Origin: Clostridia bacterium | GTDB taxonomy: Bacteria; Bacillota; Clostridia; Christensenellales; Aristaeellaceae | Length of the DNA stretch: 50,401 nt | Direction: 5' to 3' | Assembly (NCBI GenBank): GCA_017550035.1 | Contig: JAFYLS010000050.1 | Location: 1-50,401 of the forward strand | Position numbers and translations under genes: made by a program | Part shown: piece by piece, positions 1-8,088 of the stretch | Layout of the letters: every line of letters starts with the position of its first letter | How positions within the stretch are numbered: the first letter of the stretch is position 1 | Notes under the pieces: generated by a model | What the model was told of the DNA's origin: nothing | Databases searched by the model: none | What the model saw: only the letters and a program-made list of their open reading frames with translations

Positions 1-705
1 GCAGTAGATCTTCTGCTTCTTGTCGCCGCAGCGCTTCTTGTAGAATTCCTTCTGGATGTTTTCTTCGGCGGCGCGGAGAGAGGCACGGAAGCTTTCGCTC
101 TTTTCGTCGCGCATATCCAGCAGATTGATGCTGTCGGTCAGCGCGGAAATGATCTGGTGATGATCTTCGCTGTCGCGGGGCAGCAGTTTTGCCACGTCAT
201 GGGGAACCTTCAGGTCGTAATAGTACTGTTCCACTTCGCGGTCCAGCGTCTTGATGAAGCCGGTCATGCGCAGATCGTAACGCTCACGGCCGGAGAAAGC
301 GCGCAGGGTGATGCGGTAGGTATCGCCGGCGTTGGCACATTCGGCCAATACCAGGTCGCGGTGATTCACATCGAAGCCCTGACGGAGCACGCCGTTTACA
401 TACACCGTGTACTGGGGGTTGATGGCGTCCCAGCCGTCTTCCACCTGCAGGGCAAAGAGCACGCACTTTTTGTCCATGTCTTCGGGAATCTGGATGGTGG
501 TATCAAACCATGCGCATACATTGTGACCGCCCCAGGAGCAGGTTTTATCGAATTTCTGCCAGGAGGAGGTGTCCAGGGAGTTTACGTCCGCATACCGGTC
601 GCCAACGGGCAGGTAGCGGAATTCGCTGATCTCATGGGTGACAGGGGAGATCAACTCTTGTAGATCGGTCAGAATACGGCCGATCCGTTCTTCGTAGAAC
701 AGCAT
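1..705 (-). CDS. GH38 alpha-mannosidase, N-terminal part (cut by window edge)
   Basis: Open frame of about 235 codons running off the left edge. The start ATG (703-705) has an AGGAG 8 bases upstream; the ATG at 710-712 lies too close to that site. The protein begins MLFYEERIGRIL and continues with a beta-sandwich region containing WFDTTIQIP, LFALQVEDGWD and YTVYVNGVLRQGFD, the pattern of the N-terminal domain before the catalytic barrel in bacterial GH38 enzymes of about 1000 residues. The catalytic domain is outside the window. There is no signal peptide, so it is probably cytoplasmic and trims imported mannosides. It is divergent from the fucosidase cluster and shares a control region with it. 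Family call by pattern recognition. Confidence 0.75.
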   Translation of the reverse strand, partial: MLFYEERIGRILTDLQELISPVTHEISEFRYLPVGDRYADVNSLDTSSWQKFDKTCSWGGHNVCAWFDTTIQIPEDMDKKCVLFALQVEDGWDAINPQYTVYVNGVLRQGFDVNHRDLVLAECANAGDTYRITLRAFSGRERYDLRMTGFIKTLDREVEQYYYDLKVPHDVAKLLPRDSEDHHQIISALTDSINLLDMRDEKSESFRASLRAAEENIQKEFYKKRCGDKKQKIYC

Positions 706-754
706 AAACCATTCTCCTTTTGAAAGAATTAACATTACGTAGATAACCGATGAT

Positions 755-783
755 ATTTTATCGTATTTTTTCATTGCTGGCAA
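755..783 (-). promoter_or_regulatory. Sigma-A promoter of the alpha-mannosidase gene
   Basis: On the minus strand, -35 TTGCCA (778-783), a 17-base spacer and -10 TAAAAT (755-760). It lies about 50 bases upstream of the mannosidase start. Its -35 overlaps the -35 of the opposite promoter. Confidence 0.5.
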
Positions 784-787
784 GCAA
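774..787. promoter_or_regulatory. Inverted repeat over both -35 elements, candidate operator
   Basis: TTGCT (774-778) and AGCAA (783-787) form a perfect 5-base inverted repeat with a 4-base gap, lying on the shared -35 region of the two divergent promoters. A sugar-responsive repressor bound here could control both directions. This is inference; the repeat is short. Confidence 0.3.
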
Positions 788-802
788 AAGGTGTGATATT
801 AT
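774..802 (+). promoter_or_regulatory. Sigma-A promoter of the TIM-barrel/fucosidase operon
   Basis: -35 TTGCTG (774-779), 17-base spacer, -10 TATTAT (797-802) preceded by TGA, an extended -10. The predicted start is near 809, about 33 bases before the first gene. Confidence 0.55.
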
Positions 803-841
803 AAAAATATCATTTGGATCCCCTGAAGGAGATACACGGAT

Positions 842-1744
842 ATGAAGATTGGTCTGAGTTCCTACTCACTGGACCGCGAGATTGAAAAGGGTAAAATGTC
901 CCTGAGGGATGCCATGGAATTTGCTGCCCGCAACGGCGCCGAATGCATGGAGCTGGTTCCCTTTGCCTTCCGGTTTGATGATCCGGATACGGGAAAGATC
1001 GATTCTGCTTTCATTGCCGATGCAAAAAAGTGGGCCCGGGATGCCGGGATTGAACTGTGCAATTATTCTGTGCTGGCTGATTTGTGCAAGGAAGGCGAAG
1101 CGTTTGAAAATGAGATCAAGCGTATTTGTCATGAAGTGGACATTGCTGCAGAACTGGGTGTTCCCCAAATGCGCCATGATGTCAGTTCCTTCCGCCGTCC
1201 TCACAGCGAAAATACGCTGCGGGATTTTGAAAAGTGGATGCCGTATATGATCGAAGGCGCCAAGCGGATTACTGAATACGGCAAAAAAGCAGGCGTGAAG
1301 ACGCTGATTGAAAACCATGGATTTTTTGCCAATGGCTGCGACCGTGTGGAACGCATTCTGGACGGCGTGAACGATGAAAACTACGGCCTTTTGCTGGATA
1401 CGGGCAACATCGTGTGTGTGGATGAAGATCCCTCCATTGCAGCACAGACGCTGGCTTCCCGCTGCCGCATGGTGCACCTGAAGGATTTCTATATCCGTCG
1501 CCGCGATCCAGGGGACAGCCATCTGTTTGACTGTGCAGGCACCTGGTTCCGCTCCCGCGGCGGAAAATACCTCCGCGGCGCCATTCTGGCCCAGGGCGAT
1601 CTGGATATCTGGCAGATTCTGGGCGAACTGAAAAAGGCCGGTTATGACGGACATATCGTGGTTGAATTCGAAGGTCTGGAAGAAGGACCTTATGCGTCCA
1701 GCGTGGGCATGCAGAATGCGCGCCGCATCTGGAATGAAGTATAA
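842..1744 (+). CDS. Sugar phosphate isomerase/epimerase-like TIM-barrel protein (paralogue 1)
   Basis: 300 residues of the xylose-isomerase-like TIM-barrel family. The expected metal ligands are visible: E157 (TLIENHG), D186 (LLLDTGN), H212 (VHLKDF) and E275 or E277 (VVEFEG). GAAGGAG lies about 10 bases before the ATG. First gene of an operon with the fucosidase (11-17 bases downstream) and a close paralogue at 3109. Enzymes of this family isomerise or epimerise free or phosphorylated sugars or act on inositol derivatives; the substrate cannot be read from sequence. The context suggests a sugar released by fucosidase or mannosidase action. Confidence 0.85.
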   Translation: MKIGLSSYSLDREIEKGKMSLRDAMEFAARNGAECMELVPFAFRFDDPDTGKIDSAFIADAKKWARDAGIELCNYSVLADLCKEGEAFENEIKRICHEVDIAAELGVPQMRHDVSSFRRPHSENTLRDFEKWMPYMIEGAKRITEYGKKAGVKTLIENHGFFANGCDRVERILDGVNDENYGLLLDTGNIVCVDEDPSIAAQTLASRCRMVHLKDFYIRRRDPGDSHLFDCAGTWFRSRGGKYLRGAILAQGDLDIWQILGELKKAGYDGHIVVEFEGLEEGPYASSVGMQNARRIWNEV

Positions 1745-1761
1745 CAAAGGAGGAAATGAAT

Positions 1762-3078
1762 TTGTCTTCTTATGTGACCCGCAAAACCCCCGGCGATACC
1801 GTCTGGTTTACCCATGACCGCTTTGGTATGTTCATTCACTTTGGCCTGTATGCCATGCCTGCCCGTCATGAATGGGTGAAGCATCATGAATGCACGCCGG
1901 AAGATAAATATGATCTGTATTTCAAGTATTTTAATCCTGACCTGTTTGATGCAAAGGAATGGGCCCGTCAGGCCAAGGCTGCCGGCATGAAGTATGCTGT
2001 GCTGACCACCAAGCATCACGAAGGCTTCTGTCTGTTTGATTCTCAGTATACCGATTACAAGATCACCAACACGCCCTTTGGCCGCGACCTGGTGAAGGAA
2101 TATGTGGAAGCGTTCCGTGCGGAAGGACTGCGTGTGGGCTTCTATTATTCTCTGATCGACTGGCATCATCCGGACTTCACTGTGGATTGCCTGCATCCCC
2201 GCCGCTTTGATAAAAATGCCAAAGAACTGAACGAAGGCCGCGATATGAAGCGTTATGCCGAATATATGCGCAATCAGGTAACGGAGCTTCTGACCAATTA
2301 CGGCAAGATCGATATTCTGTGGTTCGATTTCTCCTATGCCGAAATGCGCGGCGAAGGGGAGCGCAGCTGGCAGGTGGGCAAGGGCAAGGAAGATTGGGAA
2401 AGCGAAAAACTGCTTGCAACCGCCCGCAGTCTGCAGCCCAACATTATCATCGACAACCGTGCCGATATTGATCAGGACCTGTGGACGCCGGAACAATTCC
2501 AGCCCGAAAACTGGTGGCGCCATCCCGAAACGGGTGAACTGGTCACCTGGGAAGCCTGCCAGACCTTCTCCGGCTCCTGGGGTTATTACCGCGATGAGAT
2601 GACCTGGAAATCCCCGGAAATGCTGATCCGTATGCTGATCAATACCGTGGCTACCGGCGGCAATCTTTTGATGAATGTGGGCCCCACTGCCAGAGGTGAG
2701 TTTGACAGGCGTGCCCAGAATGCTCTGAAGGTTTACGGCGAATGGATGCATGCCAACAGCCGTTCCATTTACGGCTGCACCATGGCAGAACCGGAATTCA
2801 CAGCTCCCGCCGACTGCCGCTTTACCCAGAGCGAAGACGGAAAACGGTTGTATGTACATCTGTATGCCTATCCCTTTGAACGCCTCAGTTTGCCCGGTCT
2901 GCTTGGCAAAGTGGAATACGCTCAGTTCCTCCATGACGGCAGCGAAGTGTTGATGGAAGAAGGCGATAACCTGGTTTACAAGGATGGCAAAATGCAGAAC
3001 GAAAAGGTACTGGTGCTCAATCTGCCCGCGGTGAAGCCGGACCAGATCGTGCCGGTTATTGAACTGTTCCTTAAATAA
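1762..3078 (+). CDS. Alpha-L-fucosidase, GH29
   Basis: About 438 residues of glycoside hydrolase family 29, which releases alpha-linked L-fucose by a retaining mechanism. The N-terminal half has the family pattern WFTHDRFGMFIHFGLYA, TTKHHEGFCLFDS and FYYSLIDWHHPDF. The aspartate in ILWFDFSYA (D189 from the TTG start) sits where the GH29 nucleophile is expected. There is no signal peptide, so it is a cytoplasmic enzyme acting on imported fucosides. Start choice: AAAGGAGG ends at 1753, giving 8 bases to TTG at 1762 but only 2 to ATG at 1756, so TTG is preferred; ATG 1756 remains possible. It sits between two TIM-barrel isomerases in one operon. Confidence 0.9.
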   Translation: MSSYVTRKTPGDTVWFTHDRFGMFIHFGLYAMPARHEWVKHHECTPEDKYDLYFKYFNPDLFDAKEWARQAKAAGMKYAVLTTKHHEGFCLFDSQYTDYKITNTPFGRDLVKEYVEAFRAEGLRVGFYYSLIDWHHPDFTVDCLHPRRFDKNAKELNEGRDMKRYAEYMRNQVTELLTNYGKIDILWFDFSYAEMRGEGERSWQVGKGKEDWESEKLLATARSLQPNIIIDNRADIDQDLWTPEQFQPENWWRHPETGELVTWEACQTFSGSWGYYRDEMTWKSPEMLIRMLINTVATGGNLLMNVGPTARGEFDRRAQNALKVYGEWMHANSRSIYGCTMAEPEFTAPADCRFTQSEDGKRLYVHLYAYPFERLSLPGLLGKVEYAQFLHDGSEVLMEEGDNLVYKDGKMQNEKVLVLNLPAVKPDQIVPVIELFLK

Positions 3079-3108
3079 TTTTCAATATACATAAGGAGGA
3101 TGACCCCT

Positions 3109-3957
3109 ATGAAACTTGGTGTTTCCAGCTACAGCTTTTCCCAGTACATGTACAAGACGAAGTGCAACTACTTCGAGATCTGCGATATCGCCAAGCGTAT
3201 CGGCTTTGAAGGCATCGAATTTATCGATCTGAAACTGGATGTGCAGCCTGCTGAAAGCATTGAAGCATTGGCCAAGGACATTCACGACTACTGCGAAAAG
3301 ATCGGCCTGACCATCGTGGCTTACACTGTAGGCGCCGACCTGATGAAAGATGACCCCAAGGCCGAAGTGGAACGCCTGAAGAAGTGCGTGGACGTGGCTG
3401 CCATTCTGGGTGCCAGGACCATGCGTCATGATATCACCTGGCGCACCGACGTGCCCTGGCGTCAGATCATCGCCGAAACCAAGGACCTGGTGCGCGAACT
3501 GACCGAATATGCCGCCACCAAGGGCGTGCGTACCTGCACCGAAAACCACGGTTTCGTCATGCAGGATGCCGACCGTATGGAACAGATGATGATCGAAGTG
3601 GGCCATGAAAACTATGGCTGGCTGGTGGATATGGGCAACTTCCTCTGCGGCGACGATCCCACCGTGCGTGCCGTAGCCATCGCTGCTCCCTATGCTTTCC
3701 ACGCGCATGTGAAGGATTTCCTCTTCAAGCCCTTTGATGCCGTGGATCCCGGCAACGGCTGGTTCAAGACCCGCAACGGCAATTATCTGCGCGGCACTGT
3801 GGCCGGCCACGGTGTGGTGCCCATCGCCCATGCCCTGAAGGTCATCAAGGATGCCGGCTATGACGGATTTGTTTCTTACGAATTTGAAGGCATGGAAGAC
3901 AACATTCCCGCGCTGGAAGCTGCTTATGCATTCATCAGCCGCGTGCTGCCCAAGTAA
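3109..3957 (+). CDS. Sugar phosphate isomerase/epimerase-like TIM-barrel protein (paralogue 2)
   Basis: 282 residues, clearly related to the gene at 842: the same YLRG segment, and putative metal ligands E145 (TENHGF), D174 (LVDMGNF), H200 (HAHVKDF) and E258 (SYEFEG). AAGGAGG ends at 3099, so ATG 3109 (9 bases away) is taken rather than ATG 3100, which abuts the site. Last gene before a strong intrinsic terminator. Two paralogues in one operon suggest successive or alternative isomerisation steps on the same pathway; the exact sugar is unknown. Confidence 0.85.
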   Translation: MKLGVSSYSFSQYMYKTKCNYFEICDIAKRIGFEGIEFIDLKLDVQPAESIEALAKDIHDYCEKIGLTIVAYTVGADLMKDDPKAEVERLKKCVDVAAILGARTMRHDITWRTDVPWRQIIAETKDLVRELTEYAATKGVRTCTENHGFVMQDADRMEQMMIEVGHENYGWLVDMGNFLCGDDPTVRAVAIAAPYAFHAHVKDFLFKPFDAVDPGNGWFKTRNGNYLRGTVAGHGVVPIAHALKVIKDAGYDGFVSYEFEGMEDNIPALEAAYAFISRVLPK

Positions 3958-3971
3958 TTTATTCCGTATTC

Positions 3972-4000
3972 AAAGGAGGGTGCAACGCCCTCCTTTTTTT
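3972..4000 (+). terminator. Intrinsic terminator
   Basis: AAAGGAGGG (3972-3980) pairs with CCCTCCTTT (3988-3996) across a 7-base loop and is followed by a run of T to 4000. It ends the first glycan transcription unit. Confidence 0.9.
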
Positions 4001-4034
4001 GCTGCATTTTTCCTGCGTTGTGCTGCTTCTCACA

Positions 4035-4063
4035 TTGAAATCAGGGGTGTTTTATAGTATACT
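4035..4063 (+). promoter_or_regulatory. Sigma-A promoter of the second glycan operon
   Basis: -35 TTGAAA (4035-4040), 17 bases, -10 TATACT (4058-4063). A transcript from here starts near 4070, which excludes an ATG at 4064 as the start of the next gene. Confidence 0.75.
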
Positions 4064-4111
4064 TTGAGTAAGTATAAAACTATATGTTTTTGTAAGAAGG
4101 AAGGGACGCCT

Positions 4112-4951
4112 GTGTTGAAAATGGCTGCCTTTGCAGATGAAGCTCATAGCATGCTGACCGGTCAGATTGAGGCGCTGAAGCGCAATCAAATGGCATTGCT
4201 GGAAATCCGCGGTGTGAACGGTGTGAATGTAAGCGATATGTCTTTGGAAATGGCAAAAGATGTCAGGAAGCAGCTGGATGATGCAGGCATCCGGGTGTGG
4301 TCTTTGGGTTCGCCCATTGGAAAAGTGGACGTGGATGACGATTTTAATCGGCACATGGAAAAGTTTGTGCACACGCTGGATGTGGCGCATGCTTTGGGTG
4401 CGGACAAGATTCGTATGTTCAGCTTTTACCATGCAAACAGTAAAAAGAATGATACCTTGTACCGGCGGGTGCTGGTGCGCCTGAATATGATGCTGGAAAA
4501 AGCACGGGATGCCGGTGTGATGCTCTGCCATGAAAATGAAAAGGGGATATTTGGTGAAACGGCAGCAGAATGCCTGATGCTGCACCGCGAACTGCCTGCA
4601 CTTCGGGCCGTTTTTGATCCCGCCAACTTTATTCAGTGCGGACAGGAAGTGCTGGCTGCATGGGAAATGCTCCATTCTTATGTGGAATATCTGCACATCA
4701 AGGATGTGGCGGCAGACGGCACCATGGTGCCTGCGGGATTGGGCGTGGGACAGCTGCCCAAACTGGTGGAAAATTACCGCAATGCAGGCGGCAGCGTCAT
4801 GACGCTGGAACCTCATCTGGCGGTGTTTGATGGACTAAAAAACCTGGAACAGGACGATGCTTCCGTCAAGGGAATGACGTTTGCGTCCCAGACTGAGGCT
4901 TTTGATGCGGCTGCGCATGCGCTGCGCGGAATTATGGAGGGATTGGTATGA
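4112..4951 (+). CDS. Sugar phosphate isomerase/epimerase-like TIM-barrel protein (paralogue 3)
   Basis: About 279 residues of the xylose-isomerase-like TIM-barrel family, divergent from the first two copies. Likely metal-site segments are MLCHENEKG, AVFDPANF, YLHIKDV and MTLEPH. The start is uncertain: AAGGAAGGG (4097-4105) precedes GTG 4112, TTG 4115 and ATG 4121, and GTG is taken here. The stop overlaps the next start in ATGA, so the two genes are probably translationally coupled. First gene of the operon that also encodes paralogue 4, a Gfo/Idh/MocA oxidoreductase and a GH172 protein. TIM-barrel plus Gfo/Idh pairs are common in inositol and keto-sugar pathways; the substrate here is not known. 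Confidence 0.8.
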   Translation: MLKMAAFADEAHSMLTGQIEALKRNQMALLEIRGVNGVNVSDMSLEMAKDVRKQLDDAGIRVWSLGSPIGKVDVDDDFNRHMEKFVHTLDVAHALGADKIRMFSFYHANSKKNDTLYRRVLVRLNMMLEKARDAGVMLCHENEKGIFGETAAECLMLHRELPALRAVFDPANFIQCGQEVLAAWEMLHSYVEYLHIKDVAADGTMVPAGLGVGQLPKLVENYRNAGGSVMTLEPHLAVFDGLKNLEQDDASVKGMTFASQTEAFDAAAHALRGIMEGLV

Positions 4952-5715
4952 GTATGATTCTTGGTGCGCAATTGTATACGCTGCGGGAGCATTGCCGCGA
5001 TCTGGAAAGCTTTGCGTTGACGCTCAAAAAGGTGGCGGACATGGGGTATACCACCGTGCAGGTCTCCGGCAGCTGCGCTTATGAAGGGGATTGGCTGCAG
5101 GAACAATTGAAAAGGAATGGCCTCCGGTGTGTGATCACCCATTTTGCGCCGGACAGGATTTCCGGCGAACCGGAAAAAACGGCGCTGTTTCATGATGCGT
5201 TTGATTGTCGTTACATTGGTATTGGCAGTGCGCCGAAAGGGCTGAAGGATGATGCCGCCTATGAAGATTTCCGCGATACATTTTTGCCTGCCGCCCAATG
5301 CTTCAAGCGCATGGGCAAGTATCTGATGTATCATAATCACTACATGGAATTTGCAAAAGACGTTCGTGGAAAGCGCTATCTGGAACGGATGGCAGAGGAT
5401 TTTGCGCCGGATGAGATGGGATTCACGCTGGATACCTACTGGCTGCAGTACGCGGGCGCCGATCCTGCGGCCTGGATCCGTTTGCTCAAGGGACGTGTTC
5501 CCTGCATTCATCTGAAGGATATGGCCATTGTTAACGGCGAACAGCGCATGGCGCCCATTGGCGAAGGCAACATCCACTTTGATGCGGTGCTGCTTGAGGC
5601 TGAAAAGGCCGGTACACAGCATCTTTTGATCGAGCAGGATGACTGCTACGGCGAAGACCCATTTGAATGTCTGAAGAGAAGTTATCTGTATCTGCGCGCG
5701 CTTGGGCTGAAGTAA
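4948..5715 (+). CDS. Sugar phosphate isomerase/epimerase-like TIM-barrel protein (paralogue 4)
   Basis: 255 residues, the shortest of the four copies. Likely metal-site segments are LMYHNHYMEF, FTLDTYWLQ, CIHLKDM and LLIEQDD. GGAGGG lies about 6 bases before the ATG, which overlaps the preceding stop by 4 bases. The tyrosine- and tryptophan-rich FTLDTYWLQYAG is typical of family members found next to Gfo/Idh/MocA dehydrogenases, and such a gene follows 13 bases downstream. A two-step oxidation and isomerisation of a sugar is the plausible role. Confidence 0.83.
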   Translation: MSMILGAQLYTLREHCRDLESFALTLKKVADMGYTTVQVSGSCAYEGDWLQEQLKRNGLRCVITHFAPDRISGEPEKTALFHDAFDCRYIGIGSAPKGLKDDAAYEDFRDTFLPAAQCFKRMGKYLMYHNHYMEFAKDVRGKRYLERMAEDFAPDEMGFTLDTYWLQYAGADPAAWIRLLKGRVPCIHLKDMAIVNGEQRMAPIGEGNIHFDAVLLEAEKAGTQHLLIEQDDCYGEDPFECLKRSYLYLRALGLK

Positions 5716-5728
5716 GGAGGATGCTGCA

Positions 5729-6898
5729 ATGAAAAAAGTGCGTCTGGGCATTATTGGGATCGGCAACATGGGCACCGGCCATGCCAACAATATCCTGAAA
5801 GGTTTGTGTCCTGAAATTCAGCTTTGCGCGGTGGCGGATATTAATCCCGACCGCATCCGTTGGGCGGAAGAAAACCTGCCTGCTGATGTACAGAAATTTG
5901 ATACCGCCGAAAAGCTGATGGACAGCGGACTTGTGGATGCCATTTTGGTTGCTGTGCCGCATTACGGACATCCTCAGTATGCCATGGAGGGCTTTAGCCG
6001 TGGTCTGCACGTAATGGTGGAAAAGCCTGCCGGCGTGTTTACCCGTCAGGTGCGTCTGATGAATGAAGCGGCTGCACGTTCGGGCGTCGTGTTTGGCATG
6101 ATGTTCAATCAGCGCACGGATCCTGTGTACAAAAAGATGCGCGAACTGGTGCAGAGCGGCGAACTGGGCAATATCCGCCGTACCAACTGGATCATTACCA
6201 ACTGGTACCGTCCCCAGGCTTATTACGATTCCGGCGCCTGGCGTGCTACCTGGTCCGGAGAGGGGGGCGGCGTGCTGCTCAACCAGTGCCCGCACAATCT
6301 GGACCTGTGGCAGTGGATCTGCGGTATGCCGGTGAAAGTGCAGAGCCATATGCACTTTGGCAAATGGCACGATATTGAAGTGGAAGACGATGTGACCACT
6401 TATGTGGAATATGCAAACGGGGCGACCGGTACCTTTGTGACTACCACCGGCGATGTGCCCGGTACCAACCGGTTTGAGATTACTTTGGATAAAGGCAAGC
6501 TGGTGGCGGAAAACGGAAAACTGACGCTGTGGAAATTGGAAAAGACTGAACAGGAATTTTCTGCCGAAAACACCGTTCCATTCGGTGCGCCGCAGATGGA
6601 AGAAATTCAGCTGGATGTGAGCGGAGAAAATCCTCAGCATGTGGGTGTGCTGAACGCTTTTGCTGCCTGTGTGCTCCGCGGTGAAAAATTGATCGCCGGC
6701 GGAGAAGAGGGCATCAACGGACTTACCCTTTCCAATGCCATGCATCTTTCTGCCTGGCTGGGAAAAGAAATTGCTTTGCCCTTTGACGAAAACCTCTATT
6801 ATGACGAACTGATGAAGCGGGTGCAGACTTCCCGGCGCAAAGAGCATGTAAGTGACTCTGTCAGCGATGTGGGCGGCACGTTCAGCGGCGTAAAATGA
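5729..6898 (+). CDS. Gfo/Idh/MocA family NAD(P)-dependent oxidoreductase
   Basis: 389 residues. The N-terminal Rossmann domain starts with LGIIGIGNMGTGHANN, a GxGxxG nucleotide-binding loop, and the family signature MVEKPAG carries the catalytic lysine. The C-terminal alpha/beta domain includes GGGVLLNQCPHNLDLWQW, where a catalytic histidine is expected. AAGGAGG lies 8 bases before the ATG. The family oxidises or epimerises sugars, inositols and glycosides using NAD(P); some members start glycoside cleavage by 3-keto chemistry. Its neighbours (two TIM-barrel proteins and GH172) fit a keto-sugar or uncommon-sugar route. Confidence 0.9.
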   Translation: MKKVRLGIIGIGNMGTGHANNILKGLCPEIQLCAVADINPDRIRWAEENLPADVQKFDTAEKLMDSGLVDAILVAVPHYGHPQYAMEGFSRGLHVMVEKPAGVFTRQVRLMNEAAARSGVVFGMMFNQRTDPVYKKMRELVQSGELGNIRRTNWIITNWYRPQAYYDSGAWRATWSGEGGGVLLNQCPHNLDLWQWICGMPVKVQSHMHFGKWHDIEVEDDVTTYVEYANGATGTFVTTTGDVPGTNRFEITLDKGKLVAENGKLTLWKLEKTEQEFSAENTVPFGAPQMEEIQLDVSGENPQHVGVLNAFAACVLRGEKLIAGGEEGINGLTLSNAMHLSAWLGKEIALPFDENLYYDELMKRVQTSRRKEHVSDSVSDVGGTFSGVK

Positions 6899-6926
6899 AA
6901 TCTATGATGGCGGAGGAAGAAAAGAT

Positions 6927-7985
6927 ATGCTGAACCTCAGTAAACTGGAAAAGAAAATCTCCCGGTCTATCTGTCCGGAAAACTATCGCGGTGAAAAAGG
7001 CAAGGGCGGCGCCTGTCCGCTGGAGGAAGGCAATGCACGTCTGGCTGCCCGTGATCTGGGCAAGGGGTGGAAGGTAAATCCCTATATTATTCTGCAGCCC
7101 GGCGAGATCTTTACCATTGCCGATATCGAAGGCAGCGGTATCATTGAGCATATCTGGCTCACACCTACGGGCAATTGGCGCAATGTGATTTTGCGTATGT
7201 ACTGGGACGATGAAGAAACGCCCAGTGTGGAATGTCCTGTAGGGGATTTTTTCTGCATGGGCTGGGGAGAATATGCACCTCTTTCCTCACTGCCTGTGTG
7301 TGTTAATCCCGGCAGCGCCTTTAACTGCTATTGGCCCATGCCTTTCCGCAAGCGCTGCCGCATGACGCTGGAAAGCCGGGAAGAAGAGCCCCGCTATTAC
7401 TATTATCAGATTGATTACTGCCTGTGTGATGTGGCGACGGATGAAGCCTATTTTCATGCCCAGTTCCGCCGCATCAATCCTTTGCCCTATAAGGAAGTGT
7501 ATACCATTCTGGATGGGGTGAAGGGCAAAGGCAAGTATGTGGGCACCTACATGGCCTGGGGCAGCAATAACACGGGCTGGTGGGGCGAAGGAGAAATCAA
7601 GTTCTATATGGACGGTGACAAGGAATATCCCACCATCTGCGGTACGGGCACCGAAGACTATTTCTGCGGCTCCTACAATTTTGAAGATAAGGCAATGGGC
7701 GGGTACGGTGTGTACTCCACGCCCCATGCAGGCTTTCATCAGGTGATCAAGCCGGATGGTTTGTACAGAAGTCAGACCCGCTTTGGTATGTATCGCTGGC
7801 ACATTGCCGACCCCATCTATTTTGAAGAGGAACTCAAGGTGAACATTCAAGCGCTGGGCTGGCGTTCCGGCGGCAGATATCTGCCCTTGCAGGATGATAT
7901 TGCTTCCGTGGCATTCTGGTATCAGACCCTTCCTCATGAAGCGTTCCCGCATCTTCCTGACCGGGATGGCCTTGAAGTGATTTAA
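6927..7985 (+). CDS. DUF2961 / GH172-family glycosidase
   Basis: 352 residues with the DUF2961 pattern: GEIFTIADIEGSGIIEHIW near the N-terminus, then RMYWDDEETPSVECPVGDFF, and ICGTGTEDYFCGSYNF in the C-terminal half. Characterised GH172 members cleave alpha-D-fructofuranosyl or D-arabinofuranosyl links and work as oligomers with acidic catalytic residues. No signal peptide is visible. GGAGGAAG stands about 8 bases before the ATG. Last gene of its operon; no clear intrinsic terminator follows. The substrate is uncertain: the family call is sound, the fructoside or arabinoside link is by family only. Confidence 0.85.
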   Translation: MLNLSKLEKKISRSICPENYRGEKGKGGACPLEEGNARLAARDLGKGWKVNPYIILQPGEIFTIADIEGSGIIEHIWLTPTGNWRNVILRMYWDDEETPSVECPVGDFFCMGWGEYAPLSSLPVCVNPGSAFNCYWPMPFRKRCRMTLESREEEPRYYYYQIDYCLCDVATDEAYFHAQFRRINPLPYKEVYTILDGVKGKGKYVGTYMAWGSNNTGWWGEGEIKFYMDGDKEYPTICGTGTEDYFCGSYNFEDKAMGGYGVYSTPHAGFHQVIKPDGLYRSQTRFGMYRWHIADPIYFEEELKVNIQALGWRSGGRYLPLQDDIASVAFWYQTLPHEAFPHLPDRDGLEVI

Positions 7986-7987
7986 GA

Positions 7988-8017
7988 TTGTTTTGTTCAT
8001 GCAAGTATGTATATAAT
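7988..8017 (+). promoter_or_regulatory. Probable promoter of the DMT transporter gene
   Basis: -35 TTGTTT (7988-7993), 18 bases, -10 TATAAT (8012-8017). It lies about 70 bases upstream of the transporter start. Confidence 0.45.
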
Positions 8018-8088
8018 TGTATGGAGATACGACAATGATATAACATTCGCCGGAAAAGCGTTACAATAGTTGCTGAGGGTGATGTGAA

